Assembly (NCBI RefSeq): GCF_026932795.1
Contig: NZ_JADPVH010000025.1
Location: forward strand, 1-56,804
Length of the DNA: 56,804 nucleotides
Origin: Paenarthrobacter sp. Z7-10
GTDB taxonomy: Bacteria; Actinomycetota; Actinomycetes; Actinomycetales; Micrococcaceae
Direction: 5' to 3'
Each line of letters opens with the position of its first letter. The first letter of the stretch is position 1. Below the pieces are notes generated by a model that was given only the letters and a program-made list of their open reading frames with translations, searched no databases and was not told the origin of the DNA. The position numbers and the translations under genes are program-made. Positions 1 to 7,968 of this stretch are shown one piece after another.

Positions 1-27
1 AGGGCCACCCGGATTCCGGGTGGCCCT
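1..27. terminator. GC-rich hairpin, probable bidirectional terminator
   Basis: A perfect inverted repeat with arms GGGCCACCCGG and CCGGGTGGCCC and a short central loop sits at the left edge of the window, downstream of the minus-strand fba-DUF3151 pair. There is no strong T-tract on the plus side and the other side lies outside the window. It probably ends the fba operon and/or a convergent upstream gene. Confidence 0.55.
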
Positions 28-113
28 GGTTTGTGCCCGGCGGTGGATTTCAGTTGCCGGCCCGGCGTCGGCTGCTCACCGGCAGCGATCGGCATCAACC
101 ACTCAACGGGCCT

Positions 114-548
114 TCAGGAGGCTTCGATTGCCTCCGCTGCCGCCGGATCCGAATCACTGAGCAAGGTCCTGATCCGCTGCGCCTCATCCTGCTCGCCAAT
201 AGCGCCCGCCGCACGGCCCAGCGCGTACAGGGCGCGCAGGAAGCCGCGGTTGCCCTCATGTTCGAAAGGAACCGGACCGGTACCGCGCCAGCCATTGCGG
301 CGCAGGTTATCCAGTCCGCGGTGGTACCCGGTCCGCGCGTAAGCGTACGACTCGATGGTGCGCCCCTCAGCGAAAGCTTCGTCGGCCAGAATGGCCCACA
401 GGAGTGAAGATGTTGGGTGCCGGGCAGCCAAGTCAGCGGCCTCGTCCCCTGCCGCGAGCCGGTCTGTGATCTCCGGCTCTGGGGGCAGCAGGGTCGGCTC
501 CGGCCCGAGCAGATTCCGGCGGAACTCCGCGGACATCCCGGGCGCCAT
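114..548 (-). CDS. DUF3151 family protein
   Basis: A 144-residue soluble protein of the actinobacterial DUF3151 family, which is regularly found directly downstream of class II fructose-bisphosphate aldolase. The body is alpha-helical and TPR-like (the 'ALYALGRAAGAIGEQDEAQRI' region near residues 105-125) and carries the family motif YARTGYHRGLDNLRRNGW near residues 70-87. No catalytic motif or membrane segment is visible. The chosen ATG abuts the fba stop codon with no gap, so translation is probably coupled; an internal Met at residue 5 is an alternative start. The function of the family is unknown, and the pairing with fba suggests a link to central metabolism that is not established here. 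Confidence 0.85.
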   Translation of the reverse strand: MAPGMSAEFRRNLLGPEPTLLPPEPEITDRLAAGDEAADLAARHPTSSLLWAILADEAFAEGRTIESYAYARTGYHRGLDNLRRNGWRGTGPVPFEHEGNRGFLRALYALGRAAGAIGEQDEAQRIRTLLSDSDPAAAEAIEAS

Positions 549-1568
549 CTACAGGGCCTTTCCAGCGGAGCCGAGCTCCTGGGCGGCCACCACCACGCGC
601 GCTGCCAGCCCCTTTTCGGCCGCGGCGCCCCAGACCCGCGGATCATAGGTCTTCTTGTTGCCGACCTCGCCGTCCACCTTGAGAACGCCGTCGTAGTTCC
701 TGAGCATATGATCCGCCACCGGACGCGTGTAAGCGTACTGAGTGTCCGTATCGATGTTCATCTTGATGACCCCGTAGGAGACGGCATCCCTAATTTCCTG
801 CTGGCTGGAGCCGGAGCCGCCGTGGAAGACAAGGTCGAAGGGACTCTCCTTGCCCAGCCGGGCCCCGACCTGCTCCTGGATGTCCTTGAGGATCTCCGGG
901 CGAAGCTTGACGCCACCTGGCTTGTACACGCCATGGACATTACCGAAGGTCAAGGCGGTAATGTAGCGGCCATTCTCGCCGGCGCCCAGCGCCTCGACGG
1001 TGGCCAGACCATCGGCGACAGTGGTGTACAGCTTGTCATTGATTGCGTTCTCCACCCCGTCTTCCTCGCCGCCGACGGCACCGATCTCGACCTCAAGGAT
1101 GATGTGAGCCGCCGATGTGCGGGCCAACAGCTGGGCTCCAATGCGCAGGTTTTCATCCAGCGTCTCGGCCGAGCCGTCCCACATGTGGGAATTGAAGATC
1201 GGATCCTTGCCGGCCTTGACGGCGGCCTCGGACTCGGCCAGCAGCGGAAGGACGAAACTCTCCAGCTTGTCCTTCGGGCAATGGTCCGTATGCAGAGCCA
1301 CATTGATCGGATAATTACGGGCCACTTCCCGGGCAAAAGCCGCGAACCCCAGCGAACCGGCCACCATGTCCTTCACCCCAGCGCCGGACCAGTAAGCGGC
1401 ACCACCCGTGGACACCTGGATGATGCCATCGCTGCCCGCATCCGCGAACCCCTGCAGTGCGGCGTTCAGGGTCTGCGAGGAGGTGACGTTCACCGCAGGG
1501 TAGGCGAAGCCGCCGGCCTTGGCACGGTCGATCATGTCGGCATACTTGTCCGGGGTTGCGATAGGCAT
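549..1568 (-). CDS. fba: Fructose-bisphosphate aldolase, class II
   Basis: This cytosolic zinc-dependent glycolytic/gluconeogenic enzyme reversibly cleaves fructose-1,6-bisphosphate to dihydroxyacetone phosphate and glyceraldehyde-3-phosphate. The 339-residue product has the family's usual length. It shows the metal-binding HTDHCP motif near residues 93-98, the NVHGVYKP histidine near residue 210, the FHGGSGSS phosphate/zinc loop near residue 250 and NIDTDTQYAYTRP near residue 275. The N-terminus MPIATPDKYADMI is typical of the actinobacterial long type, and the ATG is preceded by AAGGAGCC. It heads a two-gene unit with the DUF3151 gene. Nothing appears degenerate. Confidence 0.97.
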   Translation of the reverse strand: MPIATPDKYADMIDRAKAGGFAYPAVNVTSSQTLNAALQGFADAGSDGIIQVSTGGAAYWSGAGVKDMVAGSLGFAAFAREVARNYPINVALHTDHCPKDKLESFVLPLLAESEAAVKAGKDPIFNSHMWDGSAETLDENLRIGAQLLARTSAAHIILEVEIGAVGGEEDGVENAINDKLYTTVADGLATVEALGAGENGRYITALTFGNVHGVYKPGGVKLRPEILKDIQEQVGARLGKESPFDLVFHGGSGSSQQEIRDAVSYGVIKMNIDTDTQYAYTRPVADHMLRNYDGVLKVDGEVGNKKTYDPRVWGAAAEKGLAARVVVAAQELGSAGKAL

Positions 1569-1674
1569 ACTGGCTCCTTGGGGAATGGAATTGATGGCAG
1601 TCGTACGGTGGCGGTTATCTACATCCTAGCCATTGCCGCAGGGCAGGCGAAGATCCAGCCATTCCAAGGAGCCG

Positions 1675-2379
1675 CTAAACCCGCTGGCCAAAAACATGCC
1701 GGCGCAGCCAGGCATGCATGGCGATCGCCGCAGCAGCTGAGGCGTTGATGGACCGGGTGGAGCCGAACTGCGCGATGGACAGAGTGGCCTGTGCACTGCG
1801 ATGGACCTGATCGGTCAGGCCGGGACCTTCCTGACCGAAAACCAGGACGCAATCCCGCGGCAGGTCATAGGTCTCCAGCGGAACGGAATCGGGAAAATTG
1901 TCGATGCCAATGACAGCCAGCCCTTCGGCCGAGGCCCAGTTGACAAACTCTTCGACCGTGGGGTGATGGCGGACATGCTGATACCGGTCCGTCACCATCG
2001 CTCCGCGACGGTTCCACCGCCGTCGACCGATGATGTGCACTTCCTTGGCCATAAAGGCATTCGCACACCGCACCACGGAGCCAATGTTAAGGTCGTGCTG
2101 CCAGTTTTCAATGGCCACATGGAAGTTGTGGCGCTTCGAATCCAGGTCCGCGACGATTGCCTCGTGGTTCCAGTACCGGTACCCGTCCACCACATTCCGT
2201 CGATCACCGTTGGCCAGCAGTTCCGGGTCCCATTGGCCGCCGGCGGGCAGATTTCCCTGCCAGGGTCCCACGCCGACGGCGGACTCGGGTGTCATCTCGG
2301 AGCCTGGCTCGGGCGGCCCGGAACGCCCGCCCGAACTGTTCGCGGAAGGGAAGGAGGTGGAATCGGGCTCACGGCTCAT
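1675..2379 (-). CDS. SpoU/TrmH-family RNA 2'-O-methyltransferase
   Basis: A SAM-dependent RNA ribose methyltransferase of the SPOUT (trefoil-knot) superfamily, 234 residues. The three SpoU motifs are present: motif 1 NIGSVVRCANAF (about residues 97-108), motif 2 LVFGQEGPGLT (about 180-190) and motif 3 with SINASAAAAIAMHAW near 208-222. Residues 1-55 are Ser/Gly/Pro-rich and likely disordered. Which RNA (tRNA or rRNA) it modifies cannot be told from sequence. The start looks leaderless: a TAGGGT -10 box at 2387-2392 lies 7 nt upstream of the ATG and there is no Shine-Dalgarno. It is upstream of fba but separated from it by about 100 nt. Confidence 0.9.
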   Translation of the reverse strand: MSREPDSTSFPSANSSGGRSGPPEPGSEMTPESAVGVGPWQGNLPAGGQWDPELLANGDRRNVVDGYRYWNHEAIVADLDSKRHNFHVAIENWQHDLNIGSVVRCANAFMAKEVHIIGRRRWNRRGAMVTDRYQHVRHHPTVEEFVNWASAEGLAVIGIDNFPDSVPLETYDLPRDCVLVFGQEGPGLTDQVHRSAQATLSIAQFGSTRSINASAAAAIAMHAWLRRHVFGQRV

Positions 2380-2392
2380 TTACCCCACCCTA
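2380..2392 (-). promoter_or_regulatory. Leaderless-type -10 element of the SpoU methyltransferase gene
   Basis: TAGGGT (revcomp of 2387-2392) fits TANNNT and lies 7 nt before the ATG, so the predicted transcription start coincides with the start codon. The -35 region is not obvious. Confidence 0.45.
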
Positions 2393-2451
2393 GCCGCGGA
2401 ATCTGAAAGACTGGAGCTGGAACGTTCCGCTTTCCCGACCGGAGGAACCCT

Positions 2452-3246
2452 GTGGCCTTGAATGAACCGCGCAGAGCCAAAGACATTGAATGCTGGCTGA
2501 CCGATATGGACGGTGTGCTGATCCATGAAAACCAGGCCGTTCCCGGAGCCGCCGAGCTGATCCAGCGATGGGTGGATACGTCCAGGCGGTTCCTCGTGCT
2601 GACGAACAACTCCATCTACACTCCGCGTGACCTGTGCGCCCGGTTGAAGGCCTCCGGCCTGGACGTGCCGGAGGAGAATCTGTGGACCTCCGCCTTGGCC
2701 ACCGCCCAGTTCCTCAAGGGCCAGCTCCCGCATGGCCGCGCTTTTGTCATCGGCGAAGCCGGCCTGACCACCGCTTTGCACGAGGCGGGTTTTATCCTGA
2801 CCGATCAGGAGCCGGACTATGTGGTCCTGGGGGAAACCCGGACCTATTCGTTCGAGGCCATTACAAAGGCCATCCGCCTGATCGGTGCGGGCGCACGCTT
2901 CATCGCCACCAACCCGGACGCCACCGGCCCTTCCAGGGAAGGACCGCTGCCGGCAACGGGAGCCATCGCCGCGCTGATCACCAAGGCCACCAACCGCGAA
3001 CCGTACGTCGTGGGTAAACCCAATCCGATGATGTTCCGGTCCGCGATGAATCAAATCGAGGCACATTCGGAAACGACGGCCATGATCGGGGATCGGATGG
3101 ATACGGACATCATCGCCGGAATGGAAGCGGGGCTGCACACCGTGCTCGTGCTGACCGGCATCACCCACCGGGCGGATATCGAGGCGTACCCTTTCCGGCC
3201 CGATGAGGTGCTGGATTCGGTGGCGGACCTGATTCCGCACATCTGA
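2452..3246 (+). CDS. HAD-IIA (NagD-like) sugar/nucleotide phosphatase
   Basis: A 264-residue member of the haloacid dehalogenase superfamily, subclass IIA. Visible motifs are DMDGVLIHE (nucleophile Asp, about residue 18), LTNNS (motif II, about 51), the lysine in GKPNP (motif III, about 189) and GDRMDTDI (motif IV, about 213), with the large C2 cap between motifs II and III. The family hydrolyses sugar phosphates, nucleotides or p-nitrophenyl-type phosphates; the real substrate cannot be predicted. Start is GTG at 2452, chosen because GGAGGA at 2441-2446 gives correct spacing. It is divergent from the SpoU methyltransferase gene and convergent with pyrE. Confidence 0.92.
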   Translation: MALNEPRRAKDIECWLTDMDGVLIHENQAVPGAAELIQRWVDTSRRFLVLTNNSIYTPRDLCARLKASGLDVPEENLWTSALATAQFLKGQLPHGRAFVIGEAGLTTALHEAGFILTDQEPDYVVLGETRTYSFEAITKAIRLIGAGARFIATNPDATGPSREGPLPATGAIAALITKATNREPYVVGKPNPMMFRSAMNQIEAHSETTAMIGDRMDTDIIAGMEAGLHTVLVLTGITHRADIEAYPFRPDEVLDSVADLIPHI

Positions 3247-3279
3247 ACCAACCGCAGGGAGCATCTTCCGCCAGATGTC

Positions 3280-3368
3280 CCGACCAGCGGAGCCGCCCGG
3301 CGGGGAACCGCGGCGCAGCCTGTTCCGACCAGCGGAGCCGCCCGGCGGGGAACCGCGGCGCAGCCTGT
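3280..3368. repeat. Two tandem copies of a 45-bp GC-rich repeat
   Basis: Copy 1 (3280-3324) and copy 2 (3325-3368) are identical over 44 nt. The unit starts CCGACCAGCGGAGCCGCC and ends CGCGGCGCAGCCTGT. It fills the gap between two convergent genes (HAD phosphatase and pyrE) and contains the short palindrome CCGCCCGGCGG, so each unit could fold. The role may be transcription termination or mRNA 3'-end protection; no T-tract follows. Confidence 0.9.
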
Positions 3369-3369
3369 G

Positions 3370-3948
3370 TTACTGATCCAAGCCCAGGTCGTTCTTACTG
3401 AAGGCAAAGAGGTACGGAACCTTGGCTTCAGCTTCAATCCGTTCCTTGGCGCCGGTGTCACGGTCCACGATGACGGCGACGGCGACCACCTCTGCGCCGG
3501 CTCTGGCCAACGCTTCCACCGCAGCCAGGGCGGAGCCACCCGTCGTCGAGGTGTCCTCCAGGGCGACAACCCGCCGGCCCCGCACCTCGGGGCCTTCCAC
3601 TTGGCGGCCCATGCCATAGGACTTCTGCGCCTTGCGCACCACAAAGGCGTCAATCTTGCGGTCCGCGTCCGCTGCAGCATGCATAACGGCCGTCCCCACT
3701 GGATCGGCGCCCATCGTCAAACCACCAACGGACTGCACACCCTGGATTCCCGCCTCATCGAGCAGCGCCAGCATCACCACTCCCACCAGTTTGGACGCTT
3801 CGTGGTGCAGCGTGATGCGGCGCAGGTCGATGTAGTAGTCCGCCTCGGCGCCGCTGGAGAGGATAACCTTCCCACGGACGACGGCCAGCTCTTTGATCAG
3901 TTCCAGGAGCCGGGCTCGGGCAGCAGTAAGGTCGGGCGCTTCAATCAT
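3370..3948 (-). CDS. pyrE: Orotate phosphoribosyltransferase
   Basis: Converts orotate and PRPP to orotidine-5'-phosphate in de novo pyrimidine synthesis (cytosol). The 192-residue product carries the PRPP-binding loop [15 protein letters not shown] near residues 127-141, the catalytic-loop lysines in [17 protein letters not shown] (about 103-119) and the N-terminal [14 protein letters not shown] orotate-site segment. Length and motifs match actinobacterial PyrE. It is monocistronic. The start looks leaderless: TAGACT at 3955-3960 (minus strand) is 6 nt before the ATG, with no Shine-Dalgarno. The stop lies just after the 45-bp tandem repeats. Confidence 0.96.
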   Translation of the reverse strand: MIEAPDLTAARARLLELIKELAVVRGKVILSSGAEADYYIDLRRITLHHEASKLVGVVMLALLDEAGIQGVQSVGGLTMGADPVGTAVMHAAADADRKIDAFVVRKAQKSYGMGRQVEGPEVRGRRVVALEDTSTTGGSALAAVEALARAGAEVVAVAVIVDRDTGAKERIEAEAKVPYLFAFSKNDLGLDQ

Positions 3949-3960
3949 GCCCCAAGTCTA
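3949..3960 (-). promoter_or_regulatory. Leaderless-type -10 element of pyrE
   Basis: TAGACT (revcomp of 3955-3960), 6 nt upstream of the pyrE ATG, matches the TANNNT consensus placed for leaderless initiation. Confidence 0.45.
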
Positions 3961-4015
3961 ATAGGCCGGGCGTATTGGACTGCCCCTCGCGCTGCCTCCA
4001 CCGGCGCCTGCACAG

Positions 4016-4028
4016 TAGGCTTACAGTC
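4016..4028 (+). promoter_or_regulatory. Leaderless-type -10 element of nadE
   Basis: TAGGCT at 4016-4021 lies 7 nt before the ATG at 4029 with no Shine-Dalgarno between. This supports 4029 over the longer open frame beginning at 3975. Confidence 0.45.
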
Positions 4029-4850
4029 ATGCGCGAACTCCAGTCCCGGATCATTGCCGAATTGGGCGTCAGGCCCGTCATCGACCCCGCCGCGGAGATC
4101 CGCACGCGCGTTGATTTTCTCAAAGATTACGCCCGGGCGACCGGCACCAACGGCTTCGTGCTGGGCATCAGCGGCGGCCTGGATTCCTCGTTGGCGGGAC
4201 GCTTGGCGCAGTTGGCGGTGCAGGAACTCCAGGCCGAGGGCAAGGACGCGGATTTCATCGCCGTCCGGCTGCCCTACCGGATCCAGCAGGATGAGGAGGA
4301 CGCGCAGGCCGCGTTGGCCTTCATCCAACCAAAAACCTCCTGGGTCTATGACGTCGCCCAGGCTGTGGATGGATTCCAGGACGCGTACGCCGCAGCCACG
4401 GGCGAACCCCTCTCCGACTTCAGCAAAGGAAACATCAAGGCGCGGGCGCGGATGATTGCCCAGTATGCCCTTGCCGGTCAACATAACCTGTTGGTGATCG
4501 GCACGGATCACGGCGCGGAGTCGGTCACCGGGTTTTTCACCAAATACGGCGACGGCGGAGCGGATGTGCTGCCGCTGTTCACGTTGAACAAGAGGCAAAA
4601 CCGGGCTCTGCTGCGTCAGTTGGGTGCCCCGGAGAGGCTCTACAACAAGATTCCGACGGCGGACCTGCTCGACGATCGGCCAGGCCGCACCGACGAAGAC
4701 GAGCTGGGGCTGACCTACGAGCAGATCGATGACTATCTGGAGGGCAAGGAGATCGGATCCGCCGCCGCGGATTCAATCGAACGGCGCTATCTGGCCACCC
4801 GGCACAAGCGCACCGTCCCAGTCAGTGTGCTCGATAACTGGTGGAAGTGA
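4029..4850 (+). CDS. nadE: Ammonia-dependent NAD+ synthetase
   Basis: The last step of NAD biosynthesis: deamido-NAD + ATP + NH3 to NAD+. A 273-residue product matches the E. coli-type short NadE, which lacks a glutaminase domain. The ATP-pyrophosphatase P-loop SGGLDSS is near residues 45-51, followed by family motifs [44 protein letters not shown] and [15 protein letters not shown]. The frame stays open to 3975, but the conserved N-terminus ([14 protein letters not shown]) starts at 4029 and a -10 box sits just upstream. It runs co-directionally into xth. Confidence 0.96.
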   Translation: MRELQSRIIAELGVRPVIDPAAEIRTRVDFLKDYARATGTNGFVLGISGGLDSSLAGRLAQLAVQELQAEGKDADFIAVRLPYRIQQDEEDAQAALAFIQPKTSWVYDVAQAVDGFQDAYAAATGEPLSDFSKGNIKARARMIAQYALAGQHNLLVIGTDHGAESVTGFFTKYGDGGADVLPLFTLNKRQNRALLRQLGAPERLYNKIPTADLLDDRPGRTDEDELGLTYEQIDDYLEGKEIGSAAADSIERRYLATRHKRTVPVSVLDNWWK

Positions 4851-4920
4851 ACCGGCTGCCGATTTCGCCGTTCTCCTGCCAAGGGAGCCGTCGGCGGCGG
4901 AAGTAGGTAAGTTGGAGTCC

Positions 4921-5724
4921 ATGAAGATTGCCACCTGGAATGTCAACTCCCTCCGCGCCCGCGCCGATCGGCTGGAAAACTGGCTGCAGCGCTCGAATGT
5001 GGATGTGCTGGCCATCCAGGAAACCAAATGCAAGGACGAAAACTTTCCCTGGGAGCTCTTCGAAAAGAACGGCTACGAGGTGGCGCACCACGGCTTCAAT
5101 CAGTGGAACGGCGTGGCCATCGCGTCCCGGGTGGGGCTCGACGACGTCGAACGCGGCTTTGCGGGTCAGCCTGCGTTCGGCAAGGCCGGCACGGAGCCGC
5201 AGCAGGAGGCCCGCGCCCTGGCCGCAACGTGTGGTGGAGTCCGGATCTGGAGCCTGTACGTTCCCAATGGGCGGACCCTCCTTGACCCGCACATGCCGTA
5301 CAAACTCTCCTGGCTGGCTGCGCTCCGCAGCCAGGCCAGCGGGTGGCTCGCCGCGGACCCGGAGGCACAGATCGCGCTGCTGGGCGACTGGAACATCGCT
5401 CCACGCGATGAGGACGTCTGGGACATCGACTATTTCGTCCGCGAAAGCATGACGCATGTCAGCGCGCCGGAACGCGCAGCCTTCCAGGCCTTCGAGGACG
5501 CCGGGTTCTCCGACGTGGTGCGGCCGCTGCGGCCAGGACCGGGGGTCTACACCTATTGGGACTACACTCAGCTGCGTTTCCCCCGCAAAGAAGGCATGCG
5601 CATTGACTTTGTGCTGGCATCACCGGCGCTGGCGAGCCGGGTGACGGATGCCCTGATTGACCGTGAGGAACGAAAAGGCAAGGGCGCCTCGGATCACGCC
5701 CCGGTCCTGGTGGAACTGGGCTAG
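4921..5724 (+). CDS. xth: Exodeoxyribonuclease III (AP endonuclease family 1)
   Basis: A base-excision-repair nuclease with 3'-5' exonuclease and abasic-site endonuclease activity. The 267-residue product has E. coli Xth length. Motifs: WNVNSLRAR (N-terminal Asn metal site), IQETKCKDENFPW (catalytic Glu), LYVPNGR (Tyr), LLGDWNIAP (Asp/Asn), RIDFVLASP and the C-terminal SDHAPV (Asp-His). The frame is open upstream to 4729 but overlaps nadE there; the ATG at 4921 starts the conserved sequence and follows GGAG at a sensible spacing. The next open frame begins 3 nt after the stop, suggesting co-transcription. Confidence 0.96.
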   Translation: MKIATWNVNSLRARADRLENWLQRSNVDVLAIQETKCKDENFPWELFEKNGYEVAHHGFNQWNGVAIASRVGLDDVERGFAGQPAFGKAGTEPQQEARALAATCGGVRIWSLYVPNGRTLLDPHMPYKLSWLAALRSQASGWLAADPEAQIALLGDWNIAPRDEDVWDIDYFVRESMTHVSAPERAAFQAFEDAGFSDVVRPLRPGPGVYTYWDYTQLRFPRKEGMRIDFVLASPALASRVTDALIDREERKGKGASDHAPVLVELG

Positions 5725-5727
5725 GAC

Positions 5728-6570
5728 GTGCACAACGGTCTTTATCTGGGCGGCACCTCCCTCCCCTTTGTTTCCAGCCTGCGGGTCTTCTGCGCCCTGA
5801 AGCACTTCACTGCATTGGAACAGCGCTACATCGAAGAGCATCTGCTCGAGGACCAGAGCCGAACCGCAGTCGACGCGCAGGAGCTGGTGGATTCGTTGGG
5901 CCGCGTTACCCGGCCCAACGGCGATCCGCTGCCCACCGGGACCGCGGACCGGGTTCGGACCCTGCAGCTGATCAACGACGGGCCGGTGTTGTATTCCCCC
6001 AACCAGACGGTGATTCGGGCTTGGACGGCCGTCTCCGACATCCACCACGGAAGCACCAGCGAGCTGGCATCCATGCTGGTGCCGGAGCGCTTCTAGGCCC
6101 CGCACGAACAGCGCACCGAAGCCACCCCCGGCTACCGCAGCCACATCTTCACCAGAATCTCCACCTGGGGCATCCCGTTCAGCTGGTTCATCCTCGTTGC
6201 CGAGACGGACCGGACCGAAGTGGTGGAGTCCGCCGGCCGCGTTCTGACCGTACGGATCCAAGTACCGCTGGCGACCGCGCTGGAGCGGTCCAGCGCCACT
6301 TTGCGGATGCTGGAAGCCACTGCACCGGATATGGACATGTACGACGAGCTGGACGGGGTGCACAACTGGGCGCAGGATTTTCCGCCCGATTCGGTGCTGG
6401 AACTGGACTACGGGCCGCTGGCGGACCGTGTATATCCGGATGAATCACCCATGGACGTCCGGCTCGGCCTGGAATGCCTTGCCGAAGGTGACCTGACAGG
6501 CGCCGCAGCGGCCTATCGGCGTTTAGCCTCACGATGGATTCCCATCCGGCAACTGGCGCGCGCATCCTGA
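5728..6570 (+). pseudogene. Uncharacterised gene interrupted by an in-frame TAG
   Basis: One continuous frame of 280 sense-like codons is cut by a single in-frame TAG at 6094-6096 (codon 123). Upstream lies a 122-codon piece beginning GTG-CAC-AAC, 3 nt after the xth stop. Downstream, 157 further codons run in the same frame with the same strong third-position G/C bias, to a TGA at 6568-6570. No frameshift is needed, so a single base change would restore the full length. I do not recognise the family. Visible features are charged soluble segments, a hydrophobic stretch WGIPFSWFILVA soon after the TAG, and a helical C-terminus (LGLECLAEGDLTGAAAAYRRLA). Options are a recent nonsense mutation, a sequencing error, or stop readthrough. 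The 3' end is convergent with a lacI-type gene. Confidence 0.75.
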
Positions 6571-6571
6571 G

Positions 6572-7627
6572 TCAGAGCTGCAATGTCTGGCGGCCGAAGG
6601 AATCGCTGCTGGCGGGATTTCGCGGCGGCGCCGTCGAGCTCCGGAGCACCAGATGCTGCGCTGCCACCGTGTCCCGGATGGCTCCGGGCAGGCCGTCGAG
6701 TTCATCCATCAGCATCCGTGCCGCCACCATGCCGTGTTTTAGCGGGTCCTGCCGGATAGTCGTTAGACCGGCCGGCTGGGAGAATTCGTGATCGTCGATG
6801 CCGATCACCGACAGGTCCTGGGGTATCCGGATGCCACGGCGGTTTGCCTCGAAGATCAGTCCCAGGGCCATCTCATCCGAGGCGCAGAAAACTGCCGTAG
6901 GAAGCGGGCCGGGGGCATCAAAGAGTCGCTGAGCCGCCCTGACACCGTTGGCCACCGTGTAATCCCCCGTCAGATCCCACTCAGGGCGTGGCCGCAGCCC
7001 GGCGCGTGCAAGCGCCGCTTCGAACCCCTCGGTCCGCAGCCGGGGGACAGTGAAGTTTTGGTCGTCCTGGCGGCCGCCATGCAGATGGGCAATGTCACGG
7101 TGACCCAGCGCAATGAGGTGCTCGGTGGCCACGGAGGCTGCCAGGGCATCATCGATCCGGACGCTGGCGCAGCCCGCTACCGGACCGCCCATGGCGATCA
7201 GCGGGATTTCGATGCGGTGCAGATGGTCCAGCTCCTCCGCCGTCAGCGAGAGGCAGAGCACCACCAGGGCGTCAATCTGCTTGCGCACCATGTTGCGGTT
7301 GAACAGCCGGTCCCGGTCCTTGGCGAAGCCGCCGAGGCTGAACAACAGCAAATTGTAGGTGCTGGCCCGAAGCGCCTTGTCCACGCCCTCGATGGACCTG
7401 GCAAAATACCACCTGTCCACGAAGGGCGTCACGACTCCTATAGTCCGTGTCCTCCCCGTCGCCAGCGTGCTGGCGGACGGAGAGGCAACGTAACCAAGGG
7501 CATCTGCAACTGCGAGAATGCGTGCCCGGGTTGCCGGGTTGACGCGTGGCAGGCCCCGAATAGCCCGGGATACGGTGGCCGTGGAAACATTTGCCTCGGC
7601 GGCCACATCCCCAATACTCACGGGCAT
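6572..7627 (-). CDS. LacI-family transcriptional repressor of the adjacent sugar importer
   Basis: A 351-residue LacI/GalR regulator. The N-terminal helix-turn-helix SIGDVAAEANVSTATVSRAI (residues 4-23) is followed by the hinge region and a periplasmic-binding-protein-like sugar domain (RTIGVVTPFVDRWYF, VRIDDALAASVATEHLIALGH, FCASDEMALGLIFEANRRG, VIGIDDHEFSQPAGLTTIRQD). The frame is open upstream to 7873, but ATG 7627 starts the HTH directly and has GGAGGAA before it. It is the last gene of the importer operon. The palindromic LacI-type site at 11447-11464 upstream of the binding-protein gene is its likely operator. The inducer is unknown. Confidence 0.92.
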   Translation of the reverse strand: MPVSIGDVAAEANVSTATVSRAIRGLPRVNPATRARILAVADALGYVASPSASTLATGRTRTIGVVTPFVDRWYFARSIEGVDKALRASTYNLLLFSLGGFAKDRDRLFNRNMVRKQIDALVVLCLSLTAEELDHLHRIEIPLIAMGGPVAGCASVRIDDALAASVATEHLIALGHRDIAHLHGGRQDDQNFTVPRLRTEGFEAALARAGLRPRPEWDLTGDYTVANGVRAAQRLFDAPGPLPTAVFCASDEMALGLIFEANRRGIRIPQDLSVIGIDDHEFSQPAGLTTIRQDPLKHGMVAARMLMDELDGLPGAIRDTVAAQHLVLRSSTAPPRNPASSDSFGRQTLQL

Positions 7628-7716
7628 CGGTATTCCTCCCTTCCTACTGCAATTCCCCGGTACTGGTGCTTTCGCGGGGACCCCCGGCGGGTATTCAGCG
7701 GAGGCAGCGGCGGATG

Positions 7717-7968
7717 TCAGGTCCGCCGGCGGGCGGCGCGGGCAGGCAGTTTCCGGCGCAGCCGCACCATGCCCCAGAGCGCCAGCACCAAGGCCAGCAA
7801 CCCCAAGGCCCAGCCCAACGCGGGCGCACCCGTGACCTCCATCCAGACAGTGATACCCAAAAGCAGCAGGCACCAGAAGCCGAGGAACCCGATGAGAAGA
7901 TCGAAGTCTTCTCCCGACCTCTGCCGGCCCGCATTACGGGCGGCGGAGTCCGGAACCCGGTGTTTCAT
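7717..7968 (-). CDS. Small two-helix membrane protein of the sugar ABC operon
   Basis: An 83-residue protein with a short charged N-terminus (MKHRVPDSAARNAGRQRSGED) and two hydrophobic segments (about residues 24-44 and 50-68), ending in a very basic tail (RLRRKLPARAARRRT). I do not recognise a named family. The ATG overlaps the stop of the upstream permease gene (TAATG), indicating translational coupling; this overlap and the TM pattern favour it over the other-frame ORF at 7695-7934. It could be an accessory or assembly protein of the importer. Confidence 0.7.
   Translation of the reverse strand: MKHRVPDSAARNAGRQRSGEDFDLLIGFLGFWCLLLLGITVWMEVTGAPALGWALGLLALVLALWGMVRLRRKLPARAARRRT

Noticed and set aside
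417-1748. 443-codon plus-strand frame opposite fba
   Set aside because: Shadow of the aldolase gene.
7695-7934. Alternative 79-codon frame after the MalG-type permease
   Set aside because: The overlapping frame 7717-7968 has a TAATG junction and a sensible two-TM product; this one has neither.
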